This document shows, piece by piece, positions 1 to 9,504 of a stretch of DNA of 64,000 bases (position 1 is the stretch's first letter; every line of letters begins with the position of its first letter). Source of the stretch: Oxalobacteraceae bacterium (lineage in GTDB: Bacteria > Pseudomonadota > Gammaproteobacteria > Burkholderiales > Burkholderiaceae_D). Location of the stretch: the NCBI GenBank assembly GCA_947454305.1, contig CANGJE010000003.1, positions 1 through 64,000 of the forward strand. Reading direction: 5' to 3'. The notes below the pieces were generated by a model. It searched no databases, was not told the DNA's origin, and worked only from the letters and a program-made list of their open reading frames with translations. Made by a program: the position numbers and the translations under genes.

Positions 1-884
1 CCATCAAATCGCCGGTTAAAAGTCTGGAATTCATTACTTTAAAAATTAAAGATGCGATTTGCGATCGTTTTCGAGATCGTGAAGGCGAGCGTCCATCGAT
101 AGACACTCGAACACCTGATATGCGTATTTCTGGTTTTTTAGATGCGCGCACCGTTACGCTGTACCTCGATACCTCAGGTGAGCCTTTATTTAAACGTGGC
201 TGGCGCGAAGAAACCGGCGATGCTCCCTTGCGTGAAAATCTATCAGCGGGCTTATTGCGTGTCGCAGGTTGGAAGCCCGGCGTGCCGCTGCTCGATCCTA
301 TGTGCGGCTCAGGTACGTTATTAGTCGAAGCTGCGCAAATGGTGGCGGGTATACCTCCGGGCATCAATCGATCTTTTGCGTTTGAAAAATTTATCAACTT
401 TAATGAAGCCGAATGGCAAGCGATTAAAGCTGAAGTGGCATCACCCAACGTTGTAAGCGACGCCTTGATTTTTGGCAGCGATATTTCTGGCGACGCAATC
501 GTCATGACCCGCAATAATCTGGTGAGAGCAGGAATCGCTTTTGATGTACCGCTCAAACAAATCGAAGCACAAGAAATTAAAGCGCCTACCGAGCAAGCCG
601 GGATTTTGATTGCCAATCCTCCGTATGGCGAACGTATCGGTGTGCGCGGAGATCGCGCGCAAGAACCGGATGAACTAGCCGCCGCATTTTTTAGCGCCTT
701 CGGTACTACACTCAAATCACGTTTTGCCGGCTGGACCGCCTGCCTGTTCACTGCCGATCTCAATCTGCCACGTATGCTGCGTTTGAAAGAATCAAAAAAA
801 ACGCCGTTTTACAACGGCGCTATTGAATGCAGATTGTTTCGATTTGAGATGGTAGCGGGGTCGAACCGTAAAACATCCGCCTAA
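1..884 (+). CDS. class I SAM-dependent RNA methyltransferase, RlmL/YcbY N-terminal type (5' truncated by window edge)
   Basis: Frame 3 is open from the window edge (IKSPVKSLEFITLKIKDAICDRFRDREGERPSIDTRTPD upstream of the listed ORF, THUMP-like); DPMCGSGTLLVEAA, IANPPYGERIG and NGAIECRLFRFEMVAGSN motifs. Confidence 0.88.
   Translation, partial: IKSPVKSLEFITLKIKDAICDRFRDREGERPSIDTRTPDMRISGFLDARTVTLYLDTSGEPLFKRGWREETGDAPLRENLSAGLLRVAGWKPGVPLLDPMCGSGTLLVEAAQMVAGIPPGINRSFAFEKFINFNEAEWQAIKAEVASPNVVSDALIFGSDISGDAIVMTRNNLVRAGIAFDVPLKQIEAQEIKAPTEQAGILIANPPYGERIGVRGDRAQEPDELAAAFFSAFGTTLKSRFAGWTACLFTADLNLPRMLRLKESKKTPFYNGAIECRLFRFEMVAGSNRKTSA
794..819 (-). terminator. rho-independent terminator for the 531-aa minus-strand gene, lying inside the rlmL-like coding sequence
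   Basis: Minus strand CGCCGTT-GTAA-AACGGCG followed by T8 (plus strand 794-801 = A8, arms 802-808 and 813-819). Confidence 0.75.
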
Positions 885-897
885 TCATCGAAACCTG

Positions 898-2493
898 TTA
901 GCTGACTACATTATTCCAATTCTCAGCAACGACATGCGGATTGTTGATATACCACCGACCATCGGGATTAATTTCTATTTTGACTTTGATGTTAAGCGTT
1001 GCATCTTTAACCAATGATTGAGACTGATCTCCAGTCATTTTTTTCACTCGCATTTCTTTTTCACCATTGATTTCCTGTGAGGCGTTCCATTCGTAGTCAA
1101 TATAAATCTTTCCGTCAGAATTTTTGCTCAATGTATATTTGGCCTTAGCTACTGCTAGCGGCATGATGGGAGCACCATCATCTAAACGTAGTATTGATTG
1201 TGATATTTTTTCCTTGTTTTCTCGAAAAAAAAGTACATTCTTAAGAAAATTACTTAAATTTTGAGAGGCTATATTGCTCACAACCATAGGAAGATTAGTT
1301 TCATTTTCGGAGCCAATAAACTCTATAAATTGTTCGATCGAGTCGATTTTTTTTAGCGATCCATCCGAATTTTTTATTTCATAACTTGAATTCTTAAAGT
1401 CGCGTGCAAATGTCGGCTTTACCGCCCCCAAATGCCTCCTAAGATCTGAAGCGACATCTGAACTATCTTTATTCCATGTTTTGATGAAAGCAGCATCAGC
1501 TGCGGCGTTAACAAAATCTAAAAACTGCGGATCTCCTAGATCAATTTCTTTATCTATCAAGGCGACTGAGTAACGCTTTTCAACATCGACTAACAGCACA
1601 TCTAAAACACTGAGTTCTTTCAACTTGCTGCGATCTGGCAGCAGCTCCATCAGCTTTGCATGACGTAACGTTTTCTTACGAGCGATAGATAGGTCAGCAT
1701 CAAGCTCTGCCTCAAATTTATTAATCGCTATAGCGATATCATTTTTTTCTTTGATTGTTAGAAAAGAGAGCACATCCTCTTTTTGAGGTGAGCTATTTTT
1801 AGGAGAACTTCGTCCTGACGACTTCGGTGTCGCAAGCGTACTCGTACTTATCGACGAAACTTGGCTCGATATTTCCCTACCAAACTTACCTATAGCTAAG
1901 GCTGCTTTAGAAACACCTCTGCTGACCGTTTTGCGAAACTTCGCTGTTCTTGGACTCTTAGTTTTGCTTTGACTAGAACTACCACTTGAGGAATCCTCGT
2001 TAGCGACTGCCGCTGTTCTCGGCGTTGCCGCGGGTGTAGGCATGGGTGTAGATGCAGGCGTAGGTGCGGCACTTCTATGCGAAACTGGGGTGGCGGCATC
2101 TAAAGTCGCAAACCTCACCGCTCGCGGTGTGTGCGATGAACTCGATCCTTCTCCATCACTGGATTTTTTTGGGCGTTGCATCACTTCTGCTTTTAATGGA
2201 ATTTGCCGTACGAGCTTTGCTCTCTTGATTGGCGTTGTGTGAGGATCTCCGTTGACTTTAGATCCATCAAACGTTAGCCCAGCTTTTTCTGCAGATTTTG
2301 TTCCTGATGCCAAGCGCGGAGTAGTCGGCGCACTTCCTGAGTTGGAACTTCCTGATGTGGCTTGCTGATTTTTTTCTTGGGTTTTTTCTGTGCGGGAATT
2401 TGAGGAATTTTTACCTTCGATTTTGCTTAACTTGTGTTCTAGCTGGTCAAGTAGCTTAGACAACTGCTCAGGTTGTTTTGATGTGGGTTTCAT
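898..2493 (-). CDS. orphan 531-aa protein: S/T/P-rich disordered N-terminal half, charged helical middle, beta-rich C-terminus; putative secreted/effector-like
   Basis: Long intact ORF with promoter-like element upstream and terminator downstream; no recognised family; 12 S/T-P dipeptides in the first ~245 aa. Confidence 0.8.
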   Translation of the reverse strand: MKPTSKQPEQLSKLLDQLEHKLSKIEGKNSSNSRTEKTQEKNQQATSGSSNSGSAPTTPRLASGTKSAEKAGLTFDGSKVNGDPHTTPIKRAKLVRQIPLKAEVMQRPKKSSDGEGSSSSHTPRAVRFATLDAATPVSHRSAAPTPASTPMPTPAATPRTAAVANEDSSSGSSSQSKTKSPRTAKFRKTVSRGVSKAALAIGKFGREISSQVSSISTSTLATPKSSGRSSPKNSSPQKEDVLSFLTIKEKNDIAIAINKFEAELDADLSIARKKTLRHAKLMELLPDRSKLKELSVLDVLLVDVEKRYSVALIDKEIDLGDPQFLDFVNAAADAAFIKTWNKDSSDVASDLRRHLGAVKPTFARDFKNSSYEIKNSDGSLKKIDSIEQFIEFIGSENETNLPMVVSNIASQNLSNFLKNVLFFRENKEKISQSILRLDDGAPIMPLAVAKAKYTLSKNSDGKIYIDYEWNASQEINGEKEMRVKKMTGDQSQSLVKDATLNIKVKIEINPDGRWYINNPHVVAENWNNVVS

Positions 2494-2535
2494 TTTTATA
2501 GCCGTTTAAGAATAAGAAAAAGGTAAGGACGAAAA

Positions 2536-2563
2536 TTCGTAACCCTCCTAACTACTTAGTTCC
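2536..2563 (-). promoter_or_regulatory. bipartite ECF-sigma-like promoter element GGAACT-N16-TACGAA upstream of the 531-aa gene
   Basis: Minus strand GGAACT (2563-2558), 16-nt spacer, TACGAA (2541-2536); the same layout is upstream of the 885-aa gene (13744-13717). Confidence 0.5.
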
Positions 2564-2635
2564 AAAGATCGGACAGCGTGATCAAATTTAGGCGATGGGT
2601 TATCCTTTCGGTTTTGCTTTCTTCAGGAGAATTCC

Positions 2636-4114
2636 ATGCTGGATGTTGTAAACGGCCCACTCAAACTCACCGACACCGCCCTCCTACGTAAGCAGGCCTA
2701 TCTAAATGGTGTTTGGGTAGATGCGGCGACGCAGTTTGATGTAACGAATCCAGCTGATGGCCACACCATCACCAGCGTGCCCAATCAAGGTGCAAACGAA
2801 GCCGCGCAAGCGATCACTGCGGCACAAGCTGCTTTTCCTGCCTGGGCGGCCAAAACAGGTAAAGAACGTTCGCAACTCATGCGCAAATGGTTTGATCTGA
2901 TCGTCGCTAATGCCGATGATCTGGCGCGGCTGATGACCGCTGAGCAAGGCAAGCCCGTGGCGGAAGCCAAAGGCGAGGTAATGTACGGCGCGAGCTTTAT
3001 CGAATGGTTTGCGGAAGAAGCTAAGCGCGTGAATGGTGATGTACTCGCCAGCCCTGCGGTGGATCGCCGACTTATCACGCTCAAACAACCCATCGGTGTG
3101 TGTGCTGCGATTACGCCGTGGAATTTTCCGATTGCGATGATCACCCGAAAAATCGCACCTGCAATGGCGGCTGGCTGCACTATCGTAATTAAACCTGCAG
3201 AACAAACGCCTCTTTCAGCACTCGCACTCGCAGAATTAGCGCACCGCGCTGGTTTGCCCGCGGGCGTGATTAATGTCTTAACAGCCGATAGCGAGAATTC
3301 GATTGCGATTGGCAAGGTGCTGTGTTCCAGCCCGGTCGTACGACACATTTCGTTTACAGGCTCCACACCTGTGGGCCGCATCCTGATGGCACAAAGTGCG
3401 CCAACCATCAAAAAATTAGCGCTGGAATTAGGTGGTCATGCACCTTTCATCGTTTTTGACGATGCTGATATTGATGCCGCGATTGAAGGTGCACTGATTT
3501 CTAAATACCGCAATGCAGGTCAAACCTGTGTTTGTACTAATCGCTTTTACGTGCACGACAAGGTGTACGATGAATTCGTAAAAAAACTCGCCGTGGGCGC
3601 AGCCAAAATAGCTGTTGGTAATGGATTTACCGAAGGTGTTCAACAAGGCCCCATGATCGATGAACAAGCTGTTGCTAAAGTGACCGAACATGTGACGGAT
3701 GCGCTGAGCAAAGGCGCTAAGTTAGAGGCTGGCGGTGCAGTGCATGCCTTAGGTGGATTGTTTTATCAACCCACCGTGCTGTCGAATGTAACGCCCAACA
3801 TGAAAATCATGCAGGAAGAAACTTTCGGCCCGGTCGCAGCCATCGTGCGCTTCCATGATGAAAAAGAAGTGATCGCTGCAGCCAACGATACTGATTATGG
3901 TTTAGCGAGTTATTTTTATTCGCGTGATGCTAGCCGCATGTGGCGCGTGGCCGAGCAACTGGAATATGGCATGGTCGGTATCAACACCGGCCTTCTCTCA
4001 AATGAAGTCGGACCTTTTGGTGGCGTCAAACAATCGGGCTTGGGTCGTGAAGGTTCCAAGTACGGCATCGATGAATATCTAGAACTCAAATATCTTTGCA
4101 TAGGCGGCATTTAA
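2636..4114 (+). CDS. gabD: NAD(P)-dependent succinate-semialdehyde dehydrogenase
   Basis: ITPWNFPIAMITRKIAPAMAAGCTIVIKPAEQTPLSALALAELA, ELGGHAPFIVFDDADID, GQTCVCTNRFYV motifs; full length 492 aa. Confidence 0.93.
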   Translation: MLDVVNGPLKLTDTALLRKQAYLNGVWVDAATQFDVTNPADGHTITSVPNQGANEAAQAITAAQAAFPAWAAKTGKERSQLMRKWFDLIVANADDLARLMTAEQGKPVAEAKGEVMYGASFIEWFAEEAKRVNGDVLASPAVDRRLITLKQPIGVCAAITPWNFPIAMITRKIAPAMAAGCTIVIKPAEQTPLSALALAELAHRAGLPAGVINVLTADSENSIAIGKVLCSSPVVRHISFTGSTPVGRILMAQSAPTIKKLALELGGHAPFIVFDDADIDAAIEGALISKYRNAGQTCVCTNRFYVHDKVYDEFVKKLAVGAAKIAVGNGFTEGVQQGPMIDEQAVAKVTEHVTDALSKGAKLEAGGAVHALGGLFYQPTVLSNVTPNMKIMQEETFGPVAAIVRFHDEKEVIAAANDTDYGLASYFYSRDASRMWRVAEQLEYGMVGINTGLLSNEVGPFGGVKQSGLGREGSKYGIDEYLELKYLCIGGI

Positions 4115-4141
4115 TGCAGCTAACTCACTGGATGCTGCCTG

Positions 4142-5374
4142 ATGTCGAATGAATCAGGCAGTATCCAACTTTCAACTGCCCCTTCCTCAGGTAAGTTAGC
4201 TCTGCTGCTAGCGGCCTTAGCTATGCTGGGGCCTTTTTCTGTTGATGCCTATTTACCCGCGTTTCCATCGATAGAGCACAGTCTGTCGGCCAGTGCACTG
4301 CAAGTGCAGCAAACACTCACGGCCTATATGGCGGCATTTGCAGTAATGATTCTGTGGCACGGCGCGCTGTCAGATGCCTTTGGTCGGCGCAGCATTATTC
4401 TCTTATCGCTGGCGGTGTATGCGATTGCTTCTATCGGTTGCGCTGCCGTTCACAGCATTGAATATTTTTGGGTCTTCCGTATGCTCCAAGGCGTATCGGC
4501 TGGTGCTGGTGTGGTCATAGGTCGCGCCATCATTCGCGATTTATATAGCGGCTCAGAAGCGGCAAAGATGTTGTCGCTGGTGACGATGATTTTTTCTATC
4601 TCACCCGCGATTGCACCGATAGTCGGTGGTTGGGTAGTGGCTGTATCAGTGTGGCGCACTCTTTTTTTACTGCTATTCGCCTTTGCAATAGTCATGCTCT
4701 GGTGGTGCTGGCGCACTCTGCCTGAAACGCTGCCCGTCAATCAGCGACAACGCTTTCATCCTGAATCGCTGTGGGAAAATTATCGGCAAATTTTTAGCTC
4801 GCGCATGTTTCAACTTAAAGCAGCAGCGATTGCCTGTAATTTTTCAGGTTTATTTTTGTATGTGGCGTCGGCACCGGCCATCATCACGCGCCATCTCGGC
4901 TTAGGACCTACCGAGTTTAGTTGGTTGTTTGTACCTTCGGTTGTGGGAATTTTTCTGGGCGCATTAGCAGCCAATCGCCTGGCAGGTCGCATTTCAACGC
5001 AACGACAAATTTTAATTGGCTTTGTTTTTTTGATGGTGGCTTGCTTGTTCAACGTCGGCTACCATGCATTTTTCCCTGCGGCCGTGCCCTGGACAGTCGC
5101 ACCGCTATTTCTGTATACAATCGGTATGTCGATGGCTGCGCCAGGGTTAACGCTGCTGATACTCGATTTATTTCCAGCGATTCGTGGCACCGTAGCTTCG
5201 TGTCAATCATTTACTATGACGATGCTGTCAGCGGTTGTGGCTGGATTGCTTGCCCCCATGCTGAGTGATTCGGTGCTGTACTTAGCTATCGGTCAGCTAG
5301 TGTTGGTGCTGATGGGTTTTACACTGTGGTGCTTAGTACTTCTGATACAACCCTCGGCTGGTTTGCAAAAATAA
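4142..5374 (+). CDS. Bcr/CflA family MFS multidrug exporter
   Basis: 12-TM-like protein, GPFSVDAYLPAFPSIEHSL and GALSDAFGRRSIILLSLAVY motifs. Confidence 0.88.
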   Translation: MSNESGSIQLSTAPSSGKLALLLAALAMLGPFSVDAYLPAFPSIEHSLSASALQVQQTLTAYMAAFAVMILWHGALSDAFGRRSIILLSLAVYAIASIGCAAVHSIEYFWVFRMLQGVSAGAGVVIGRAIIRDLYSGSEAAKMLSLVTMIFSISPAIAPIVGGWVVAVSVWRTLFLLLFAFAIVMLWWCWRTLPETLPVNQRQRFHPESLWENYRQIFSSRMFQLKAAAIACNFSGLFLYVASAPAIITRHLGLGPTEFSWLFVPSVVGIFLGALAANRLAGRISTQRQILIGFVFLMVACLFNVGYHAFFPAAVPWTVAPLFLYTIGMSMAAPGLTLLILDLFPAIRGTVASCQSFTMTMLSAVVAGLLAPMLSDSVLYLAIGQLVLVLMGFTLWCLVLLIQPSAGLQK

Positions 5375-5384
5375 AGGGGATGCA

Positions 5385-5795
5385 GTGAAAAAAATTAGTG
5401 TAACGATTGCCTTGCTATTGCTAACGACATTTGCCCATGCTGACAACTGGGTCATCATTACGCAATCAACCAAAACGGGTGTGACGCAATATGTGGATGT
5501 AGATAGCATAGAGCGCAATCTCGGGCTGGTAGAAATGTGGCGAATCTTTGAGCACAAGGCACCTTCGTTACGAAAAATGAACGGTAAGCCACTCACCTCA
5601 CAAAAAATTCGTACCGAGTTTGATTGCCCATCCCGCGCCATGCGCGAAGTTTCCTATGCGTGGTATGCAGGCCCTATGGCAACCGGTGAGCGGGTTAAGG
5701 AGATGACCATTCCTGACAGCTGGCTAATTGATCAGTTTGACGAATTTACTCTACCACTGTGGAAAATGGCGTGCAGTGACTGGGAAGAAAAATAA
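5385..5795 (+). CDS. small exported protein resembling the surface-adhesin protein E domain
   Basis: Signal peptide MKKISVTIALLLLTTFAHA; pattern WVIITQSTKTGVTQYVDVDSIERN...VEMWRIFEHK...IRTEFDCPSRAMREVSYAWYAG. Confidence 0.6.
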   Translation: MKKISVTIALLLLTTFAHADNWVIITQSTKTGVTQYVDVDSIERNLGLVEMWRIFEHKAPSLRKMNGKPLTSQKIRTEFDCPSRAMREVSYAWYAGPMATGERVKEMTIPDSWLIDQFDEFTLPLWKMACSDWEEK

Positions 5796-5878
5796 TCGCT
5801 TAAAGTCGCTACGCTTAATTTCATTTTTGCGCTCTGTGTTTAGCCGTATTTTTTGTACTACCTTTATTTTCGTTATTC

Positions 5879-6598
5879 ATGCCTGAAAACACCGCTTCCG
5901 AAACTGATAGGCAAATGTTGTACGACCCCAATGAGCGGCGTATACGCAGCTTTGTTACTCGCGCTGGGCGTTTATCTGCAGCACAGGCGCGCGCCATAGA
6001 CTCACTGGGGCCCACTTACTGCCTGCCGTTTCAAAAATCAGCTTTAGCATTTGATACTGTATTTCAGCGACCTGCGCCAACGATCCTAGAAATAGGTACC
6101 GGCATGGGCGAGACGACCGCATTCATTGCTGGACATTTGTCTGATAAAAATTTTCTGGGTATCGAAGTACACACACCGGGCATCGGCAGTTTATTGAAGT
6201 TGATCGGTGAACAATCGCTCACTAATCTGCGATTGATTCAACATGATGCCGTTGAAGTCGTGCGCGATATGATCGCGCCGAATTCATTAGCGGGCATTCA
6301 TGTGTTTTTTCCTGACCCTTGGCATAAAGCGCGCCACAACAAACGTCGATTGATTCAAGGCCCGTTTGTAGAGCTGCTGACATCGCGTTTAATGATAGGC
6401 GGCTATTTGCATTGCGCCACCGATTGGCAAGACTATGCTGAACAAATGTTAGATGTGTTGAGCGCTGAACCCACATTGAAAAATACTGCTGATTCCTACG
6501 CAGCACGCCCTGATTACCGCCCCACCACTAAGTTTGAAAATCGTGGATTGAAATTAGGGCACGGCGTTTGGGACTTGGTTTTTACGCGAACGGCTTAA
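5879..6598 (+). CDS. trmB: tRNA (guanine-N7-)-methyltransferase
   Basis: [48 protein letters not shown] motifs. Confidence 0.95.
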   Translation: MPENTASETDRQMLYDPNERRIRSFVTRAGRLSAAQARAIDSLGPTYCLPFQKSALAFDTVFQRPAPTILEIGTGMGETTAFIAGHLSDKNFLGIEVHTPGIGSLLKLIGEQSLTNLRLIQHDAVEVVRDMIAPNSLAGIHVFFPDPWHKARHNKRRLIQGPFVELLTSRLMIGGYLHCATDWQDYAEQMLDVLSAEPTLKNTADSYAARPDYRPTTKFENRGLKLGHGVWDLVFTRTA

Positions 6599-6615
6599 AA
6601 ATTAAGCCGCGTCGT

Positions 6616-7467
6616 TTATTCCGCCCAAACTACCCAACCGGTCGCCGCTGAAATTAGTATTAGTACGCCAAACACGATTCGATACCAAACAAAAATCGTA
6701 AAATCATGCGAACTGATGTAGCGCAGCAACCAGCGCACGCAAAAGAAGGCTGAGATAAATGCTGCTAAGGCGCCTACACCAAACATAGGCAAGTCAGCCA
6801 CCGAAAGTAAGGCGCGCTCTTTATACAACGAATAAATCGTCGCACCAAAGAGTGTGGGGATCGCTAGAAAAAATGAAAACTCAGTCGCTGCTTGGCGCGA
6901 TAAACCAAACGCCATCGCGCCAATAATGCTGGCACCGGAACGGCTAGTGCCAGGTATCAAAGCAAAGCATTGCGCGCAGCCCACCTTGAATGCATCTAGC
7001 ATCGTCATCTCATCGACTGAATGAATACGCAAACTGTCTTCGTTAAGACGATTACGTCTTTCCACAATCAGTATGATGAATGCACCGACGATAAACGCTA
7101 ATGCCACAGGTACCGGTGCGAATAAGTGCGCCTTAATCATTTTTCCAAACAATAAACCTAACACCACTGCTGGCAGAAATGCGACTAAAAGATTGGCTAC
7201 AAAACGTCGTGCTGCGGCATCGGATGAAAAATTTCGAATCACATCAATAATGCGACGACGGTATTCCCAACAAACAGCAAGCATGGCGCCTGCTTGAATC
7301 ACTATCTCAAAGACCTTTACTTTTTCGCCGGTAAAATTTAGTAGACTGCCTGCGAGGATGAGATGGCCAGTCGATGAGATGGGTAAAAATTCCGTCAGAC
7401 CTTCGACGATACCCATGATGATGACTTTAATGAGGAGTACTGTATCCATGGTGTGAAAGCCTAACAT
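6616..7467 (-). CDS. uppP: undecaprenyl-diphosphate phosphatase
   Basis: [22 protein letters not shown] and [14 protein letters not shown] motifs. Confidence 0.95.
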   Translation of the reverse strand: MLGFHTMDTVLLIKVIIMGIVEGLTEFLPISSTGHLILAGSLLNFTGEKVKVFEIVIQAGAMLAVCWEYRRRIIDVIRNFSSDAAARRFVANLLVAFLPAVVLGLLFGKMIKAHLFAPVPVALAFIVGAFIILIVERRNRLNEDSLRIHSVDEMTMLDAFKVGCAQCFALIPGTSRSGASIIGAMAFGLSRQAATEFSFFLAIPTLFGATIYSLYKERALLSVADLPMFGVGALAAFISAFFCVRWLLRYISSHDFTIFVWYRIVFGVLILISAATGWVVWAE

Positions 7468-7522
7468 TCAAACTGCGGCGAGCTTACTATGCTCATCATG
7501 AAAAAATAGTGATGCCGATTCA

Positions 7523-8755
7523 TCACTCATAACGTAATGCTTGTATCGGTAACAGACTTGCCGCTTTACGTGCAGGATAAAAACCGAAAAATATTCCAAC
7601 TACCGCCGAAAAACTTACCGCAAGAATAATCGACGCGGTCGACAATTGCGTTTGCCAACCGGCAATTTCGGCGATTAACCACGATCCTCCAACACCTAAA
7701 GCAATTCCTATCAATCCACCAAACACCGATAAGGTGACTGCTTCAACTAAAAACTGCGTGAGTATGTCGCGACTTCTTGCGCCTACTGCAAGACGCAAAC
7801 CAATCTCGCGCGTTCGCTCAGTCACTGACACCAACATAATATTCATGATGCCGATACCGCCCACGATCAGCGATACGGAAGCCACAGCAGCTAACAGCAT
7901 AGCCATCACGCGCGATGATTCTTCTTGGGCTTGCAGCATCTCCGTCATATTACGCAAGGTAATTGGATCGGGCTGACCTTCGGTAGTACGCATGCGCTGT
8001 CGTAACAAAGCACGAATTTTATCTTCAGCTTCGCTCATGCTTTCGCCGTCAAACACCTTTAGCTGAATCATGCCCACCTGACGTTGCTTACCTGGGTCAA
8101 CACCAATAATGCGGTTACGCGCCGTCGAAAGGGGCACCATGATCACGTCATCTTGATCATTACCGGTCATGTTCTGACCTTTGCGTGAAAGTACACCTAC
8201 GATAGTCACCGGCACATTTTTTATGCGTATGGTTTGATCCATAGGATCGTTATCACCAAATAATTCACGCGCCACGGTCTGGCCTATCAATGCCACCTTA
8301 CCCGCACCTGCTAGTTCAGCAGGTTCAAACATACGGCCTGCTTCCAAACTCCAGTTGCGCACCACAAAATAATCCGGCGTGATACCAAACACTTGTGTCG
8401 CCCAGTTGGCATTTCCATTCACTACCTGCGCACTACCGCGATAGGTTGGCGCTACGGCTTCAACTTCACTGACTTCACGCGCAATTGCAACGGCATCATC
8501 TTCGGTTAAGTCAGGCGTCGCACCCGTACCGATACGCACACCATTCGCTGTACGCGCACCGGCCGTGATGATCATGAGATTCGATCCCAAGCTTTTTATT
8601 TGCTCTTGTATGCGTAGCTCAGCACCCGCACCCACTGCCAACATGGTAATCACCGCTGCCACACCAATAATGATGCCCAACATCGTTAACACTGATCGCA
8701 GCATATTGACCCGCAGAGCATTCATCGCAACGCGTAAAGTGGCTAATAGATTCAT
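7523..8755 (-). CDS. MacB-type ABC transporter permease
   Basis: MacB/FtsX architecture: MLRSVLTMLGIIIGVAAVITMLAVG ... VGGIGIMNIMLVSVTERTREIGLRLAVGAR. Confidence 0.92.
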   Translation of the reverse strand: MNLLATLRVAMNALRVNMLRSVLTMLGIIIGVAAVITMLAVGAGAELRIQEQIKSLGSNLMIITAGARTANGVRIGTGATPDLTEDDAVAIAREVSEVEAVAPTYRGSAQVVNGNANWATQVFGITPDYFVVRNWSLEAGRMFEPAELAGAGKVALIGQTVARELFGDNDPMDQTIRIKNVPVTIVGVLSRKGQNMTGNDQDDVIMVPLSTARNRIIGVDPGKQRQVGMIQLKVFDGESMSEAEDKIRALLRQRMRTTEGQPDPITLRNMTEMLQAQEESSRVMAMLLAAVASVSLIVGGIGIMNIMLVSVTERTREIGLRLAVGARSRDILTQFLVEAVTLSVFGGLIGIALGVGGSWLIAEIAGWQTQLSTASIILAVSFSAVVGIFFGFYPARKAASLLPIQALRYE

Positions 8756-9486
8756 TGCACCTCCGCCATTGATGTACTTAATTGAGTTTGCGCATTTGCC
8801 GGAGTATTTTTTACATCTGAAATTATTTTTCCATCGCGGAAGGTCACAATGCGCGAGGCAAACGCGGCGATATCCGTCTCATGCGTCACCATCACAATAG
8901 TCATGCGCTGAGCATTTAATTTTTGTAGCAAAGCCATGATCTCGATACTGGTGCGCGAATCTAACGCACCCGTTGGCTCATCCGCCAAAATCAGCGAAGG
9001 ATTATTTACCAAGGCTCGCGCAATCGCAACGCGCTGCTGCTGACCGCCGGACAATTGAGAAGGTTGATGATCCGTTCTGGTTCCCAATCCCACTTCGGTC
9101 AATCGCGCCATTGCCAGCGAGCGACGTTCAGCCGAGGGTATGGATGCATACAATAAGGGTAGCTCAACGTTTTCCAGAGCGCTGGTACGTGGCAGTAAAT
9201 TGAACTGCTGAAAAACAAAACCAATTCGACGATTGCGTATCGTAGCGAGTTGATCGGTCGTTAAATCTGAAACCTTTTCACCGGCTAAGCGATATTCACC
9301 GGCACTCGGTGTATCAAGACAGCCTAGTAAATTCATAAACGTCGATTTGCCAGAACCCGAAGCGCCCATAATGGCGACGAACTCGCCTTCAGCGATATCG
9401 AGTGACACCGCATCCAATGCCATTACAGTGGTAGGCCCCATGGTGTAGGACTTCGACATGCCGCGCACGGCGATCAGGGACGTCAT
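8752..9486 (-). CDS. MacB/LolD-type ABC transporter ATPase
   Basis: Walker A GASGSGKST, signature LSGGQQQRVAIARAL, Walker B LILADEPTGALD. Confidence 0.95.
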   Translation of the reverse strand: MTSLIAVRGMSKSYTMGPTTVMALDAVSLDIAEGEFVAIMGASGSGKSTFMNLLGCLDTPSAGEYRLAGEKVSDLTTDQLATIRNRRIGFVFQQFNLLPRTSALENVELPLLYASIPSAERRSLAMARLTEVGLGTRTDHQPSQLSGGQQQRVAIARALVNNPSLILADEPTGALDSRTSIEIMALLQKLNAQRMTIVMVTHETDIAAFASRIVTFRDGKIISDVKNTPANAQTQLSTSMAEVQ

Positions 9487-9504
9487 GCCATCAACCTTAC
9501 ATCA

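Noticed and set aside
1896-2242. Overlapping short ORFs (67 aa minus, 66 aa plus) inside the 531-aa gene
   Set aside because: Low-complexity S/P/T-rich DNA keeps other frames open; no initiation signals or independent support.
2494-2635. Possible HrpB/PIP-box (TTCG-N16-TTCG) upstream of the 531-aa gene
   Set aside because: Only single TTCG-like words were present, not the paired spacing; the GGAACY-N16-TACGRA element fits both orphans better.
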